DNA of 64,000 bases from Salinigranum marinum (GCF_024228675.1 NZ_CP100461.1:1302001-1366000); one strand, 5' to 3'. Shown: positions 43,180-52,312, counted from the first letter of the stretch. Translations and numbers: made by a program. The notes: generated by a model from the sequence alone, not told the origin.

Positions 43180-43245
43180 TTGGGAGTTCCGTAGAGGTCT
43201 GTTGAAAGTTCTGCAGAAGTCCTTTGAAAGATTCCTCAGAAGTTG
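43180..43245. repeat. Three imperfect 22-base tandem repeats between cheF1 and cheF2
   Basis: Units start at 43180, 43202 and 43224, each 22 bases and each of the form TTG(A/G)(A/G)AG followed by TTC-N4-GA(A/G). The middle unit holds the perfect palindrome TTCTGCAGAA. The last unit covers the cheF2 stop codon. They fill the convergent gap and may end transcription or bind a protein. Confidence 0.55.
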
Positions 43246-44270
43246 ATGTCCTCGAACCGCTCGTTGATCAGGAACTGCGCCTGGGGTGTGAGTTCGTGCG
43301 GCGGATCGATCGACTCGATGAGCCCGTTGTCGTCGAGGGTTTCGAGGTGGTCGTCCAGGACCGACTCGTCCACGTCGAGCAACGCGGCGAGGTCGACACC
43401 GCTCGCCGCCGTGCCCGCCGAGTAGAGGCCGACGAGCACTTCGAGGGCGTCGTCGGAGAGGTCGATGTCGCGGACGTCCGACGCGAGGTAGTGGTACATC
43501 TGTCTGAGGTAGCGTCCGAGGATGTTCATCTTGCGTCGGGACGACATCGACACCTCGGTCGTGACGGTCTGGGTCTGGGTGACGTGCTGGACGGAGAGCA
43601 CGAGCCGTGGCTCGTCCTCGATCGTCCGTTCGAGCACCTCGAAGAAGACGACGCTACCGAGGTCGATCTCGAACACCCCATCGCCGATCGTCAGCTCCTC
43701 CGTCCCGGGGAAGGCGACACAGTCGGTGTCGAGGTGGAGTCCGACCTCGCGGATGGACTCCTCTTGGAACCGACCTCCGATCTTCGCGGGGTGTTTGAGC
43801 GCCACGGTCGACCCGTGGAGCGTCGCCCGGTAGAGGATGAGCGAGAACTTCTCGATGGTCTCGCGGTCACCGCCGACGACGGTCGTCCGCTGGACGCCGT
43901 TGACGACGTAGCCGACCATCACCGTGTGGTCGAAGAACTGCTCGACCTCCGGCGGGACCTGTCCGACGGCGACGTCGAAGATCGACGTGAGCGGCACGAC
44001 CGTCTTCGAGTCCGACGTCGCCAGGATGAGCCGCTGTTCGCTCATCAACACGCGGCCCTTGAGCGGGTCGAACGTCCCCGACCCCCCGGCGACGAAGTTC
44101 GCCACGAAGTCGACGACGATTGACTCCCCCGATTTGGTCCGGGTGAGCCGCCGTCTCGCCTCGTCTTCACCCCGTGCGGCCTCGGTCGCTGCTTGCTGTT
44201 TTCGCTCCCCCTCGGTCGTTTCGGTGTCCGCATCCGCGTCCGGGTTCGAGGTCGACGAACTGTCGCTCAC
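43236..44270 (-). CDS. cheF2: CheF2 archaellum-chemotaxis adaptor
   Basis: A 344-residue second CheF. An acidic, Ala/Glu-rich tail of about 50 residues precedes the DUF439 domain (RVLMSEQRLILATSDSKTVVPLTSIFDV) and the C-terminal winged-helix-like part (LEVLVGLYSAGTAASGVDLAALLDVDESVLDDHLETL). The GTG start at 44270 overlaps the arlJ stop as GTGA, so cheF2 is the last gene of the archaellum operon. Having cheF2 in the motor operon and cheF1 in the che operon fits its role as link between the two systems. Confidence 0.9.
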   Translation of the reverse strand: MSDSSSTSNPDADADTETTEGERKQQAATEAARGEDEARRRLTRTKSGESIVVDFVANFVAGGSGTFDPLKGRVLMSEQRLILATSDSKTVVPLTSIFDVAVGQVPPEVEQFFDHTVMVGYVVNGVQRTTVVGGDRETIEKFSLILYRATLHGSTVALKHPAKIGGRFQEESIREVGLHLDTDCVAFPGTEELTIGDGVFEIDLGSVVFFEVLERTIEDEPRLVLSVQHVTQTQTVTTEVSMSSRRKMNILGRYLRQMYHYLASDVRDIDLSDDALEVLVGLYSAGTAASGVDLAALLDVDESVLDDHLETLDDNGLIESIDPPHELTPQAQFLINERFEDINF

Positions 44271-46009
44271 GCGGAGATCAGCGCTCCGGCGAGGTGTGAG
44301 GTCACGACGGCGAGGATACTCCCGATCCACGCGAGCGCGACGAAGTGGAGGTAGGAGTTGGCCTTGTGGCCACCGTCGACGACGCGGATCATCAGCGACG
44401 ACAACAGGGCGTTGAACAGGATGATGAGCGTCAGGAGGTACTCGATCGTGGGCACGTCGTACACACCGGCGTGGATGATCGTGCCGACGTTCGTCCCGGT
44501 AAGGTCCATCTGTGCGGAGATCCCGACGAGGATCTCGACCACTTCCAGTCCGATGAAGAAGGCGAAGGCGGCCGAGGCAGTGATCCCGTAGAGGACGCCG
44601 ATGAGGGTGATCGTCGCCTGTTGGCGCTGGCGACGGAGCTGGAGCACCTCGTTCATGTTCCGGCTGATGAGCTCGCCGAGTTGCTTTGGGCTCCCGCCCA
44701 TCTGTCGGCCGACGAGATACATCTCGGAGAACTTCTGGATGAGGTACGAGCTGGCCTCGGCGGTGAAGTAAAACCACGCCTTCGTCGGTTCGATCCGCAT
44801 CTTCAGCCGGGTGTACAGCCGGTTGACGTCCGCCGTGAGCGTGCCGAAGTCCTTCTTCCGGAGCGTCTTGAGCACCGCCGAGGTGGTCGCCTGCTTCGCG
44901 CTCTCGGAGGAGCCGAGCGCGCGGATGAAGCCGGGGAACTCCTCGTCGCGGCCCTTGATCGAGTTCTCGTGTCGCCGCGCGAGGATCCCCGGGATCGCAA
45001 GCGGTGTGAGCGGTGCCGACATCAGGATCGGGATCGGGACGCCCTCCAACACGCCGCGCATCGCCCGGCCGACCGGCGTGAGGCCGAACGTCCCGAGCGC
45101 GAGCGCGAAGATGAGGATGAACGACAGCCCGACCGCGCCGTAGAGGCTGATGTCCACCTGGCGGACCGGCCGGGTGCGGTACTCCTCCTGGAGGTACCAC
45201 AGAGGGTCGTACGGCGACATCGTCCGCATGACGAAGTAAAAGCCGAGCTGGACGAAGACGAACAGGATGATGACCGCGAGGATGGTCGTCGTCGCGTCGG
45301 TCCCCGTGAGGATCGGGAGGACGATCGCGTTGATCAGCCCGAACGTCATCGAAAGGATCATCGACAGGTAGAGGTCCTTCATCACTTCGAGGTTCTCCAG
45401 GGCACCCTCGTACACCGTGACGTACGACTGGATCATCGCCTCCTGCTCGCCGAGGAGGAAGTCGTCGATTCCTTGACCCGCGTTCAACGCGTACGCCAGC
45501 CGATCGAGGAAGTCAGCCATCGGCTTCGATGGCACCTCCCGGGCCCGCCGTTTGCACGCGTCGTCGAGCGACTGGTTCCAGGCGTCGACGAGCTGGACGA
45601 TCCGGTTCATCTCGGTCGCGAGTTCGCCGTACTCCTCCTCGCGCGAGAGCGCGCGGAACACTTCGACGCGGTCGATGTTCGTCGTCGACAGCACCGTCAT
45701 GTGGGTGATGAGTAGGTGGAGCTGGTTCTCCAGGCCGCGGCGCTGCTGTTCGACGAGCAGGCGCGGGTACAGAAGCGCCGTCGCGGCCAGGAGGACGCCC
45801 AAGAAGAAGATCGGCAGCCGGACGAGGAGCGGAAGTGGGAGGACGACCGACCCGAGCGTCGACAGCAGGAAGAACAGCGCGGCCGGCGAGACGACGAGCA
45901 GGAGGTAGCGCTCGACGCGCATCGGCATCCGCTGGTACGACTCCCAGACGGAGTCGGCGAACTCCTTGAAGCGGGCGGTGCCGGTCGCGACGTTCGTGTT
46001 CGATCCCAT
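44267..46009 (-). CDS. arlJ: ArlJ (FlaJ) archaellum membrane platform protein
   Basis: A 580-residue polytopic membrane protein of the TadC/PilC/FlaJ family, the platform on which the filament is assembled and to which ArlI binds. Clusters of membrane helices lie near residues 30-80, 210-270 and 290-345 and at the C-terminus. Between them are cytoplasmic domains rich in charged residues (RRHENSIKGRDEEFPGFIRALG and the MGGSPKQLGELI region). It follows arlI after three bases and overlaps cheF2. Confidence 0.95.
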   Translation of the reverse strand: MGSNTNVATGTARFKEFADSVWESYQRMPMRVERYLLLVVSPAALFFLLSTLGSVVLPLPLLVRLPIFFLGVLLAATALLYPRLLVEQQRRGLENQLHLLITHMTVLSTTNIDRVEVFRALSREEEYGELATEMNRIVQLVDAWNQSLDDACKRRAREVPSKPMADFLDRLAYALNAGQGIDDFLLGEQEAMIQSYVTVYEGALENLEVMKDLYLSMILSMTFGLINAIVLPILTGTDATTTILAVIILFVFVQLGFYFVMRTMSPYDPLWYLQEEYRTRPVRQVDISLYGAVGLSFILIFALALGTFGLTPVGRAMRGVLEGVPIPILMSAPLTPLAIPGILARRHENSIKGRDEEFPGFIRALGSSESAKQATTSAVLKTLRKKDFGTLTADVNRLYTRLKMRIEPTKAWFYFTAEASSYLIQKFSEMYLVGRQMGGSPKQLGELISRNMNEVLQLRRQRQQATITLIGVLYGITASAAFAFFIGLEVVEILVGISAQMDLTGTNVGTIIHAGVYDVPTIEYLLTLIILFNALLSSLMIRVVDGGHKANSYLHFVALAWIGSILAVVTSHLAGALISA

Positions 46010-46012
46010 CTG

Positions 46013-47695
46013 TCATCGTCTCAGTGAGGCCATGTCGAAGGGGAGGCCCTCCACCCCGTCACGCTGGAAGTCCTCGATCAGTTCGTTCACGTCGTGGTAG
46101 CCGACGACGTTCTCTTGGATCGCGCGTCTGATGATCTCCGCGCGGAACTCGATGTCGTCGTAGATGTCGCGCGTGTCGGCGTAGCCGAGCAGTTGGGCGA
46201 CCTTCTCCTCCATGATGTAGGAGTTATTCATCCCCTGGAAGACGATCTCGTCGTCGACGGGATCCCAGTAGAACACCTCGCGGGTGACGACCCCGCCCAT
46301 CTCCTTCGAGTAGCCCTCGATCTCGACGACGCTCGTCACGCGGCGGAGGATGTCGTCCCCCCGCCGAACGCGGTTCTGGAACAGTGCGATGTCGGCGTTG
46401 TCCATGAACGTCTCGGGGACGTTGATCGGGTCGCCGGTGAAGCGCTGGATCATGGAGACGATGTCGGACGCGTGGAAGGTGAGGATGACCGGGTGACCCG
46501 TCTGCGCCGCCTGAAACGCCATCCGCCCCTCCTCGCCACGCACCTCCCCCACGATGATGTAGTCGGGGCGCGACCGGAGCGCTGCGGCGACGAGGTCGAA
46601 CATGTCGACCTCGGAGTCGCTCCCGCGTCCCTCGCGGGTGAGCAGTTGCTGCCAAGTGTTGTGCGGCGGGAGCACCTCGGCAGTGTCCTCCGCGGTGTAG
46701 ATCTTCGAGTCGCGGGGGATGAACGACAGCATCGCGTTCAGCGTCGTCGTCTTCCCGGACGCCGTTTCGCCGACGACGAAGATTGTCCGCTCGTTCTCCA
46801 GGGCGACCCACAGGTACGCGGCGAGTTCCGGGGAGAGCGTCCCCCACTTCGTGATCTGGTAAATCGACAGCGGAACGTCGTCGCCCTGTCGGATCGTCAG
46901 GCTGGAACCCTTCAGCGAGATGTCGTCGGAGTAGATGATGTTGATACGCGAGCCGTCCGGGAGCGTCGAGTCGACGATGGGGTGGGCGTCGGAGACGGGG
47001 TCGCCGATCCGCTCGCCCATGTTCCGGAGCCAGTTGTCGAACTGCTCGACCGAGTCGAACTCGACGCTCGTCTCGAGCAGGCCGAACGTTCCGTGATCGA
47101 CGTCGACCTGGTTGGGTCCGATGACGTGGATGTCCTCGTTCTCGGGGTCGCGCATGATCGGTTCGAGCGGCCCGAGCCCGACGATGTCGCGGACGAGACG
47201 GTACTGCATCTTCTCGTACGTCGACTCCGGGACGGCGACCCGCCCGATGTCGAGTTTCCCTTTCAGTTGCTGGATCGTGGTCTGTTCGTCCTCAGGCACC
47301 GGCTCACGAACGGTCACGACTTCCTCGAGGAGTTCCTCGATCCGCTGTTCGTACTCGGCGTCGGACTCGGGGGCGGGCTTCCGGACGCTGTACTCGAGGA
47401 TCTTGTCCTTGACGTCGTCGAACACGGCGCGTTCGGACTCGTCGAGCTCTGGTTCGATCGTATAGTACTTGGTCGTCTCGCCGAAGTTACCGTATATCTG
47501 ACAGTAGATTGGCCCGCCGAGGTGGTAGAGCACGTTCGGACGGCGCGATTCGTAGTCGGACGGTTCGTCCACGAGGAGTGGAAACTCACCGGTGATCTGC
47601 TTGAACCGCTTGAGGTGATCCCTGAGGTGGTCCCAGCGGGACGCGTGCCGCTTGAGTTCCTCCGAGATCCGTGCCGAGCCGTGCTCCGTCGCCAT
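46013..47695 (-). CDS. arlI: ArlI (FlaI) archaellum motor ATPase
   Basis: A 560-residue GspE/VirB11-type secretion ATPase that powers both assembly and rotation. Walker A is GETASGKTTT near residue 308, the Asp box TAEDTAEVLPPHNTW follows near 335, Walker B is RPDYIIVGEVRGEEGR near 380 and the His box TGHPVILTFHAS near 402. An N-terminal extension of about 230 residues contacts ArlJ. The ATG overlaps the arlH stop (TGATG). Confidence 0.97.
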   Translation of the reverse strand: MATEHGSARISEELKRHASRWDHLRDHLKRFKQITGEFPLLVDEPSDYESRRPNVLYHLGGPIYCQIYGNFGETTKYYTIEPELDESERAVFDDVKDKILEYSVRKPAPESDAEYEQRIEELLEEVVTVREPVPEDEQTTIQQLKGKLDIGRVAVPESTYEKMQYRLVRDIVGLGPLEPIMRDPENEDIHVIGPNQVDVDHGTFGLLETSVEFDSVEQFDNWLRNMGERIGDPVSDAHPIVDSTLPDGSRINIIYSDDISLKGSSLTIRQGDDVPLSIYQITKWGTLSPELAAYLWVALENERTIFVVGETASGKTTTLNAMLSFIPRDSKIYTAEDTAEVLPPHNTWQQLLTREGRGSDSEVDMFDLVAAALRSRPDYIIVGEVRGEEGRMAFQAAQTGHPVILTFHASDIVSMIQRFTGDPINVPETFMDNADIALFQNRVRRGDDILRRVTSVVEIEGYSKEMGGVVTREVFYWDPVDDEIVFQGMNNSYIMEEKVAQLLGYADTRDIYDDIEFRAEIIRRAIQENVVGYHDVNELIEDFQRDGVEGLPFDMASLRR

Positions 47696-48444
47696 CAGGC
47701 CACACTCCTCGATTCGATGACAATTCCGATGCCCGAGCGAACCGAGAAGCCGATGCGGTCGCCGACCTGCTCACCCATCCCCGCGAACCGCTTGACGAAG
47801 ATGTTCCGGCGCACGTCGTTGCCGACCTCGACCATCTCGAGTTCGATGAAGACGTCCGCGATCGAGCGGAACGGTCCCATCGTCTCCTCGTCGACGGTCG
47901 TCGGGTCGACGGTGAGGATCACCGTCTTCCCCTGCGAGGTGACCTCCCGGAAGAAGGAGATGATCTCCAGGGCCGCCTGCCGCTCTTCGTTCTGACGGAC
48001 CAGCGCCTCGAACTGCGGGTCGTTCCGGAGGATCGCGTCGAACGTGTCGACGATGATGACGTCCCCGTTCCACACCTCTTCGGCCTCCATCAGGCGCCGG
48101 AGCAGCTCCTTTCGGTCGCGCTCTTGGCCGCTGAGGGCCCCGCCGGAGTCGAGTTCGGCGTGGATATAGAGGATCTCCTCGTTCAACAGCGGTCTGACCA
48201 TGTTGTACTCCAGCGAGTGCATCTGATCGAGAAAGCCCCGCACGCTCAACTCCGTGGAGATGAACGTGACGGTGATGTCCTCGTCGGTGAAGCCGTAGCT
48301 CAGTCGCTGGGAGATGACGCTCTTGCCCGCGCCGTAATCACCCTCGATGAGGACGATCGCGCCGCGCGGGATTCCCCCGCCGAGTTCCTGCTTCAGGCGG
48401 TCGTGTCCGTCCAGCCCGATCGGGAATTGCGTAGAGTCTGTCAT
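47695..48444 (-). CDS. arlH: ArlH (FlaH) archaellum motor protein
   Basis: A 249-residue RecA/KaiC-fold protein that forms a ring with ArlI and regulates assembly and rotation through nucleotide binding. Walker A is Gly35 to Ser42 (GDYGAGKS) and Walker B is DVIIVDTFDAIL near residue 130. ArlH binds ATP with little hydrolysis in studied archaea. It overlaps arlG by four bases and arlI by one. Confidence 0.95.
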   Translation of the reverse strand: MTDSTQFPIGLDGHDRLKQELGGGIPRGAIVLIEGDYGAGKSVISQRLSYGFTDEDITVTFISTELSVRGFLDQMHSLEYNMVRPLLNEEILYIHAELDSGGALSGQERDRKELLRRLMEAEEVWNGDVIIVDTFDAILRNDPQFEALVRQNEERQAALEIISFFREVTSQGKTVILTVDPTTVDEETMGPFRSIADVFIELEMVEVGNDVRRNIFVKRFAGMGEQVGDRIGFSVRSGIGIVIESRSVA

Positions 48445-48890
48445 GATGTTCTGAACCGAAAGACCTCCTCGTCGCTGTCGAGGACGAGTTTCACGCGGTG
48501 GTCACCGGGCGACAGCGAGACGCCCGAGACGGTGAGTTCGACCACCCCGTTCGGCGTCCACTCGGTGCCGTCGACCACCTGCAGGGACGTGGCGGTCTGG
48601 TACTGCCCGTCGACGAAGAGGTCGACGGCGTCCGCGTCGGCCGGGAGGGTCCGGACCCCGGTGTTCTTGACGTAGAGCGTGATCGTTCCGTTCGCGTCGT
48701 CGTAGACGCCCGCCTCGGGATCGGAGATGATCTCCACGTCGGTCTTGATCGATTTCGAGACGTCCCCACCGCGATCGTCGACCGCGTTCGAGATGCCGCT
48801 CACCGTGTCGATGAGCACCCCGGCGACGCCAGCCGCGATGACGATGCTCGCGATGAACAGGATGAGCGTCGGCACGGATATCTCCGCCAT
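48441..48890 (-). CDS. arlG: ArlG (FlaG) archaellum stator protein
   Basis: A 149-residue protein with one N-terminal membrane helix (PTLILFIASIVIAAGVAGVLIDT) and an outer beta-sandwich domain rich in Asp. ArlG forms a filament capped by ArlF that anchors the motor to the S-layer. The start lies one base after the arlF stop, and the stop overlaps the arlH start (ATGA). Confidence 0.92.
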   Translation of the reverse strand: MAEISVPTLILFIASIVIAAGVAGVLIDTVSGISNAVDDRGGDVSKSIKTDVEIISDPEAGVYDDANGTITLYVKNTGVRTLPADADAVDLFVDGQYQTATSLQVVDGTEWTPNGVVELTVSGVSLSPGDHRVKLVLDSDEEVFRFRTS

Positions 48891-48891
48891 G

Positions 48892-49332
48892 TTACGTCAC
48901 CGTGACTTGGCTCGTTTCGGCGACGCCGTACTCGGTGACGACTTTCACCCGAGCGGGCTCCGACGTGGAGACGTTCAGCGTCATCGTCTCGCCGGGCTCC
49001 CAGAGGTCGGTCGCCGCGGTTCCGTCGACCCGTGCCGACGCCGTGGAGTCGTACTCGTTGTCCACGAGCACGGTCGTCCCGTTCACCGACAGCGTCGTCG
49101 ACCCCTCGTTCACCACCGAGAGGTTCAGCGTGCTCGTCGTGTTGTTGTAGACGGCGCTCGTCACGGCAATCGCCGTATTCCGGCGGTCGAGCAACTGCTC
49201 TTGGCGGTCGTCGCGGGCCTCGTCGACCTGCTCGAACGTCGTCGCGGTCGTCGTGAACATCGTCCCCGCGGCGATGAACAGCCCGAGGAAGACGATCGCC
49301 GTCGCCCCGCTAACGCCGAATCCCACGGTCAC
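48892..49332 (-). CDS. arlF: ArlF (FlaF) archaellum stator protein
   Basis: A 146-residue protein with an N-terminal hydrophobic helix (VSGATAIVFLGLFIAAGTMFT) and an immunoglobulin-like outer domain (LNLSVVNEGSTTLSVNGTTVLVDN), which in studied archaea binds the S-layer. Two or three N-x-S/T sites could carry glycans. Its first 23 bases overlap the end of arlCE. Confidence 0.92.
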   Translation of the reverse strand: MTVGFGVSGATAIVFLGLFIAAGTMFTTTATTFEQVDEARDDRQEQLLDRRNTAIAVTSAVYNNTTSTLNLSVVNEGSTTLSVNGTTVLVDNEYDSTASARVDGTAATDLWEPGETMTLNVSTSEPARVKVVTEYGVAETSQVTVT

Positions 49333-50887
49333 TCCCCCCGTCGGCGACGAGCGCCTCTAGCGCGGCCGGATCGGGCTCGTGGCCACCGAGTCGACTCACG
49401 TACGAGAGGCTCGTCTCGTGGTGGTCGACGGCCAGTTGCGCGTGCTGTTCGTCGTCCCGCGGGCTCGCGGCGAGGCGAACGTACGTGTCGAGCTTCGATC
49501 GCACGTCGGCCGAGATCCAGCCGAAGTCCTGGTAGAGCCGAAGCGCGCGGGACGCACCGAGGGGGCCACCGGCCGAGACGAGGAAACGCACCCACTCCAT
49601 CGCGACGGACTCGGCGACGTACGTCGACGGGAGCGTCGAGAGGTGGGCGGCCGAGTCGTCCGCTCTCGCGGCACCCCGCTTCTCCCGTCCGACCTCGTCG
49701 GCACGCTCGGAGTCGGTCCCGGAGTCCGCGGAGTCGGTCCCGGAGTCCGCGGAGCCCGCCCCGGCGTCGTGAAACATCTCGTCGTCGGTCACGGCTTCGG
49801 CCGCCTCGACCGACTCGCGGTCGCCGTCCGGGTCGTGCACGCTGTCGGTGGGTTCGTCTGACACGTCCGCATCAGCCGGTTCGTCGTCCGACTGAACGCT
49901 GACCAGCTCGGATCGACCGGCACCGCTCTCGGGTGCGGCCGTCCCGTCAGCGACCTCGCCGGCACCGTCATCGGGGTCGTCCTCCTCGTCGGTCGCCTCG
50001 GCGTCGCTCTCCTCGTCAGCCGTCTCGGTTGTGACCGCGTCACCGTCGTCCTCGTGGCCGTCGACGGCATCGTCGGCTTCGCCAGCGTCGTCCGCCGCGT
50101 CCTCGTCGGTGTCTTCCCAGCCGTCGCCGTCCTCGTACTCGGCTTTGAGATCGTCGAACGAGACTCCGCCCGTCCCGCCAGTGTCGGCCGCTTCGGCGTC
50201 GGTCGGGTCGGGCTCCTCGTCGAGCATCTCCGGCCCGTCCGGTTCGGCCTCCGCGAGTTCGTCCTCGGCGGCCGCTTCGGCTCGCTCCTCGCCGGTCTCG
50301 GCGTCCAGTTCGCCGAAGTCCTCGTCGAAGAAGCTCTCGGCGTTGGCGTTCGCGACGTCCGGATCGAGGTCGTCCTCATCGTCCTCCTCGGAGTCGAACA
50401 GTCCGAACGCGCCGTCGCCGTGTTCGAGCCCGCCCATCTCCCGGGCGTCGTCGACGAACGGGTTGATGCCGCGGGTGACCATCTCGTAGATGTCGAGGAG
50501 TTTGCGGATCGTATCGTCGAGCTCGTCGACGGTTTCGCCGATCTGTTTGTTCTCCTCGCGGACGGTGTTCATGCTCGACGAGATCGACCCGACCTCGGTC
50601 TCCAGTTCGCCGATGCGGTCCTCGAAGTCCGCGAGCCGCTCGGTGAAGTCGTTTCCGCCGCCGGCTCCGGCTCCGCCCCCGCCCCCGAAGCCGTCGTCGT
50701 CGAGGTCGCCGAACCCGTCGTCGGCGCCGTCCGCGTCGTCGGCCGTAGGGCCGTCGAAGTCGTCGTCGAGGTCGTCGAACTCCTCGTCGAACTCCCCGAG
50801 GTCGTCGAACTCGTCCGTGTCACCGTCCTCGTCGACGTCGCCGGACGCCTCCTCGTCCTCGTCGTTCACCCAGTCCATCATTCCCAT
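49310..50887 (-). CDS. arlCE: Fused ArlCE (FlaC/FlaE) archaellum switch-complex protein
   Basis: A 525-residue fusion. An acidic head is followed by an ArlC coiled-coil (FTERLADFEDRIGELETEV...ENKQIGETVDELDDTI, residues about 85-150). A very acidic linker of about 250 residues leads to an ArlD/E domain (STLPSTYVAESVAMEWVRFLVSAGG region, about 420-500). ArlC, D and E form the ring that receives the CheF-CheY signal. The linker is low complexity and holds a tandem 21-base duplication. The first gene of the operon, it starts at 50887 (MGMMDW; two other Met codons follow closely). The 3' end overlaps arlF by 23 bases. Confidence 0.92.
   Translation of the reverse strand: MGMMDWVNDEDEEASGDVDEDGDTDEFDDLGEFDEEFDDLDDDFDGPTADDADGADDGFGDLDDDGFGGGGGAGAGGGNDFTERLADFEDRIGELETEVGSISSSMNTVREENKQIGETVDELDDTIRKLLDIYEMVTRGINPFVDDAREMGGLEHGDGAFGLFDSEEDDEDDLDPDVANANAESFFDEDFGELDAETGEERAEAAAEDELAEAEPDGPEMLDEEPDPTDAEAADTGGTGGVSFDDLKAEYEDGDGWEDTDEDAADDAGEADDAVDGHEDDGDAVTTETADEESDAEATDEEDDPDDGAGEVADGTAAPESGAGRSELVSVQSDDEPADADVSDEPTDSVHDPDGDRESVEAAEAVTDDEMFHDAGAGSADSGTDSADSGTDSERADEVGREKRGAARADDSAAHLSTLPSTYVAESVAMEWVRFLVSAGGPLGASRALRLYQDFGWISADVRSKLDTYVRLAASPRDDEQHAQLAVDHHETSLSYVSRLGGHEPDPAALEALVADGGSDRGIRR
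49709..49750 (-). repeat. Perfect 21-base tandem duplication in the arlCE linker
   Basis: Bases 49709-49729 and 49730-49750 are identical and code for two copies of a Ser/Asp/Ala/Gly/Thr-rich heptapeptide (DSADSGT). It shows that the linker length can change by slippage in multiples of three. Confidence 0.85.
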
Positions 50888-51193
50888 CCGTATCGCCTCC
50901 GTCGCGAGACGCGAAGGGAAGCTCCGTTCCGAACCGTCGCCGAAGCGAACCCGACCCGACATCGTCGGACGCCACCGAACACGACCGCCAGAGGCGGGGG
51001 AACAGATAGCATTGATTGTCTGGTAACCCTGAACGATACATGAAGTTTCGCTCCTGACTATCGAGGGTGATAACGCACACCGGCGCGTAGTTTTTGCCCC
51101 GCTCGGATCGAACGAATCCCAGTGAATGTAGCGGCGGTGAGAAGAGTTATTTGGGCCGGTAACCACGGTGTACAAGTCCGAGGATCTAACTCA
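50888..51193. promoter_or_regulatory. 306-base divergent control region of the archaellum operon and KaiC-like gene
   Basis: No gene is visible. The plus side has AGTTATTT about 45-52 bases before the KaiC-like start. For the minus side, AT-rich sequence lies about 150-190 bases before arlCE (around 51040-51075, CGTTATCACC on the minus strand). The archaellum operon may thus have a long leader. Confidence 0.4.
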
Positions 51194-51943
51194 ATGCCAG
51201 AACTCGTCGAAACCGGAATCGAAGGACTCGATTCTATCCTTAATGGTGGTATCGTGAAGGACGCAGCAGTCCTCATTAGCGGCAATCCCGGGACCGGCAA
51301 GAGCATCCTCGGGATGCAGTATCTCTACAACGGTGTGGCCGACCACGGCGAGGGAGGTATCTATCTGACGTTCGAGGAGTCACGGGCCGACATCGAGGAG
51401 GCCGCTCTCTCGATCGGCTTCGACAAGTGGCCCGAGTTCGTCGAGAGCGGCGACATCAAGGTGTACGACAAACGAACGCTCCTGCGCGACGGGGACTTCT
51501 CCGGGACGCTCGACCGCATCCTCGACGATCTCCAGTCGACTAACTACGACCGGCTGGTGCTGGACTCGCTGACGATGTTCCAGCTCTTCTTCGAGGACGA
51601 GAAGGAACAGCGTCACTACCTCCTGAAGTTCATCGACATCCTCAAGGACTCGGGGCTGACCTCCCTGCTCACGACGGAGCAGTCGGCGATCTTCCCCGAG
51701 ACCGAGATCGGACTCGAGAACTTCCTCACGGACGGGAACATCTACCTCGTGCAGTCGCCCGCCGGCTCGACCTCTAATCGCTACGTCTGGGTGGCGAAGA
51801 TGCGCAAGCAAGAGATCAAAAACTCTATGTTCCCGATGGAGATCTCCCAGGGCGGGATCAAGATCTACGAGCAGGCCGCGGGCTTCTCGATGGTCGGGGA
51901 AAGCGCGCCCTTTTTCGGTGGCGGCGACCAGCCCGAGCGCTGA
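51194..51943 (+). CDS. KaiC-like RecA-fold ATPase of the motility locus
   Basis: A 249-residue single-domain KaiC-family protein. Walker A is residues 30-37 (GNPGTGKS), the catalytic Glu pair is in YLTFEES near 60, and Walker B is YDRLVLDSLTMF near 130. Haloarchaea encode several such proteins, the cir genes of Haloferax, one of which is reported to influence motility. Unlike cyanobacterial KaiC there is only one domain. The ATG at 51194 gives the family start (MPELVETGIEGLDSILNGG). It may regulate archaellum expression, inferred from its position between the motor operon and the archaellins. Confidence 0.88.
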   Translation: MPELVETGIEGLDSILNGGIVKDAAVLISGNPGTGKSILGMQYLYNGVADHGEGGIYLTFEESRADIEEAALSIGFDKWPEFVESGDIKVYDKRTLLRDGDFSGTLDRILDDLQSTNYDRLVLDSLTMFQLFFEDEKEQRHYLLKFIDILKDSGLTSLLTTEQSAIFPETEIGLENFLTDGNIYLVQSPAGSTSNRYVWVAKMRKQEIKNSMFPMEISQGGIKIYEQAAGFSMVGESAPFFGGGDQPER

Positions 51944-52312
51944 GGGAGCGCCTCGTGGGTTGTGTCGAGGCGTTCGGAACGGTCGAGAGTAGCTATCGGG
52001 CCGCTCCACAGGGTGGAATTGTCGAAATCGTTCTCGTCAGGACAGTCGGCAATCGCTTTCAGAACCGGCTGTGATCGCCGCGAGACCGTTTCTGTCCACG
52101 CATCCCCGGAATAAATAGCGGGGCGAATCGGAACGGCCGATGAGACATCGACTTGTGGACGTTCTCCGGACGTCTCGGCGAGCGTTTCGGAACATCGATT
52201 ACGAACATGGCGTATGTACTGCCACCGGCGATCGGCTGTACAGTAAGCGTTCGCTATCGAAGGTTGCTCCAGTAAAAAACAGAACCGCTCGTGCACCGCG
52301 TGGTGCGCGGAG
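51944..52312. other. Convergent 369-base gap without a gene
   Basis: It contains one hairpin-capable stretch, CCCCG at 52104-52108 and CGGGG at 52119-52123 around an AT-rich loop, and T/A-richer sequence near 52240-52290. It may end both the KaiC-like and archaellin transcripts. An open minus-strand frame here has no protein-like character. Confidence 0.4.

Noticed and set aside
43180-43245. CRISPR array
   Set aside because: Only three imperfect 22-base units directly abutting, without spacers and without cas genes nearby.
46094-47995. 633-residue plus-strand open frame opposite arlI and arlH
   Set aside because: It is a mirror of arlI codons (rich in Val, Asp, Leu and Arg) with no motif, while arlI has all ATPase motifs.
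51865-52296. 143-residue minus-strand frame in the gap after the KaiC-like gene
   Set aside because: It overlaps the KaiC-like coding end, has unnatural composition with scattered Cys and Trp, and no family features.
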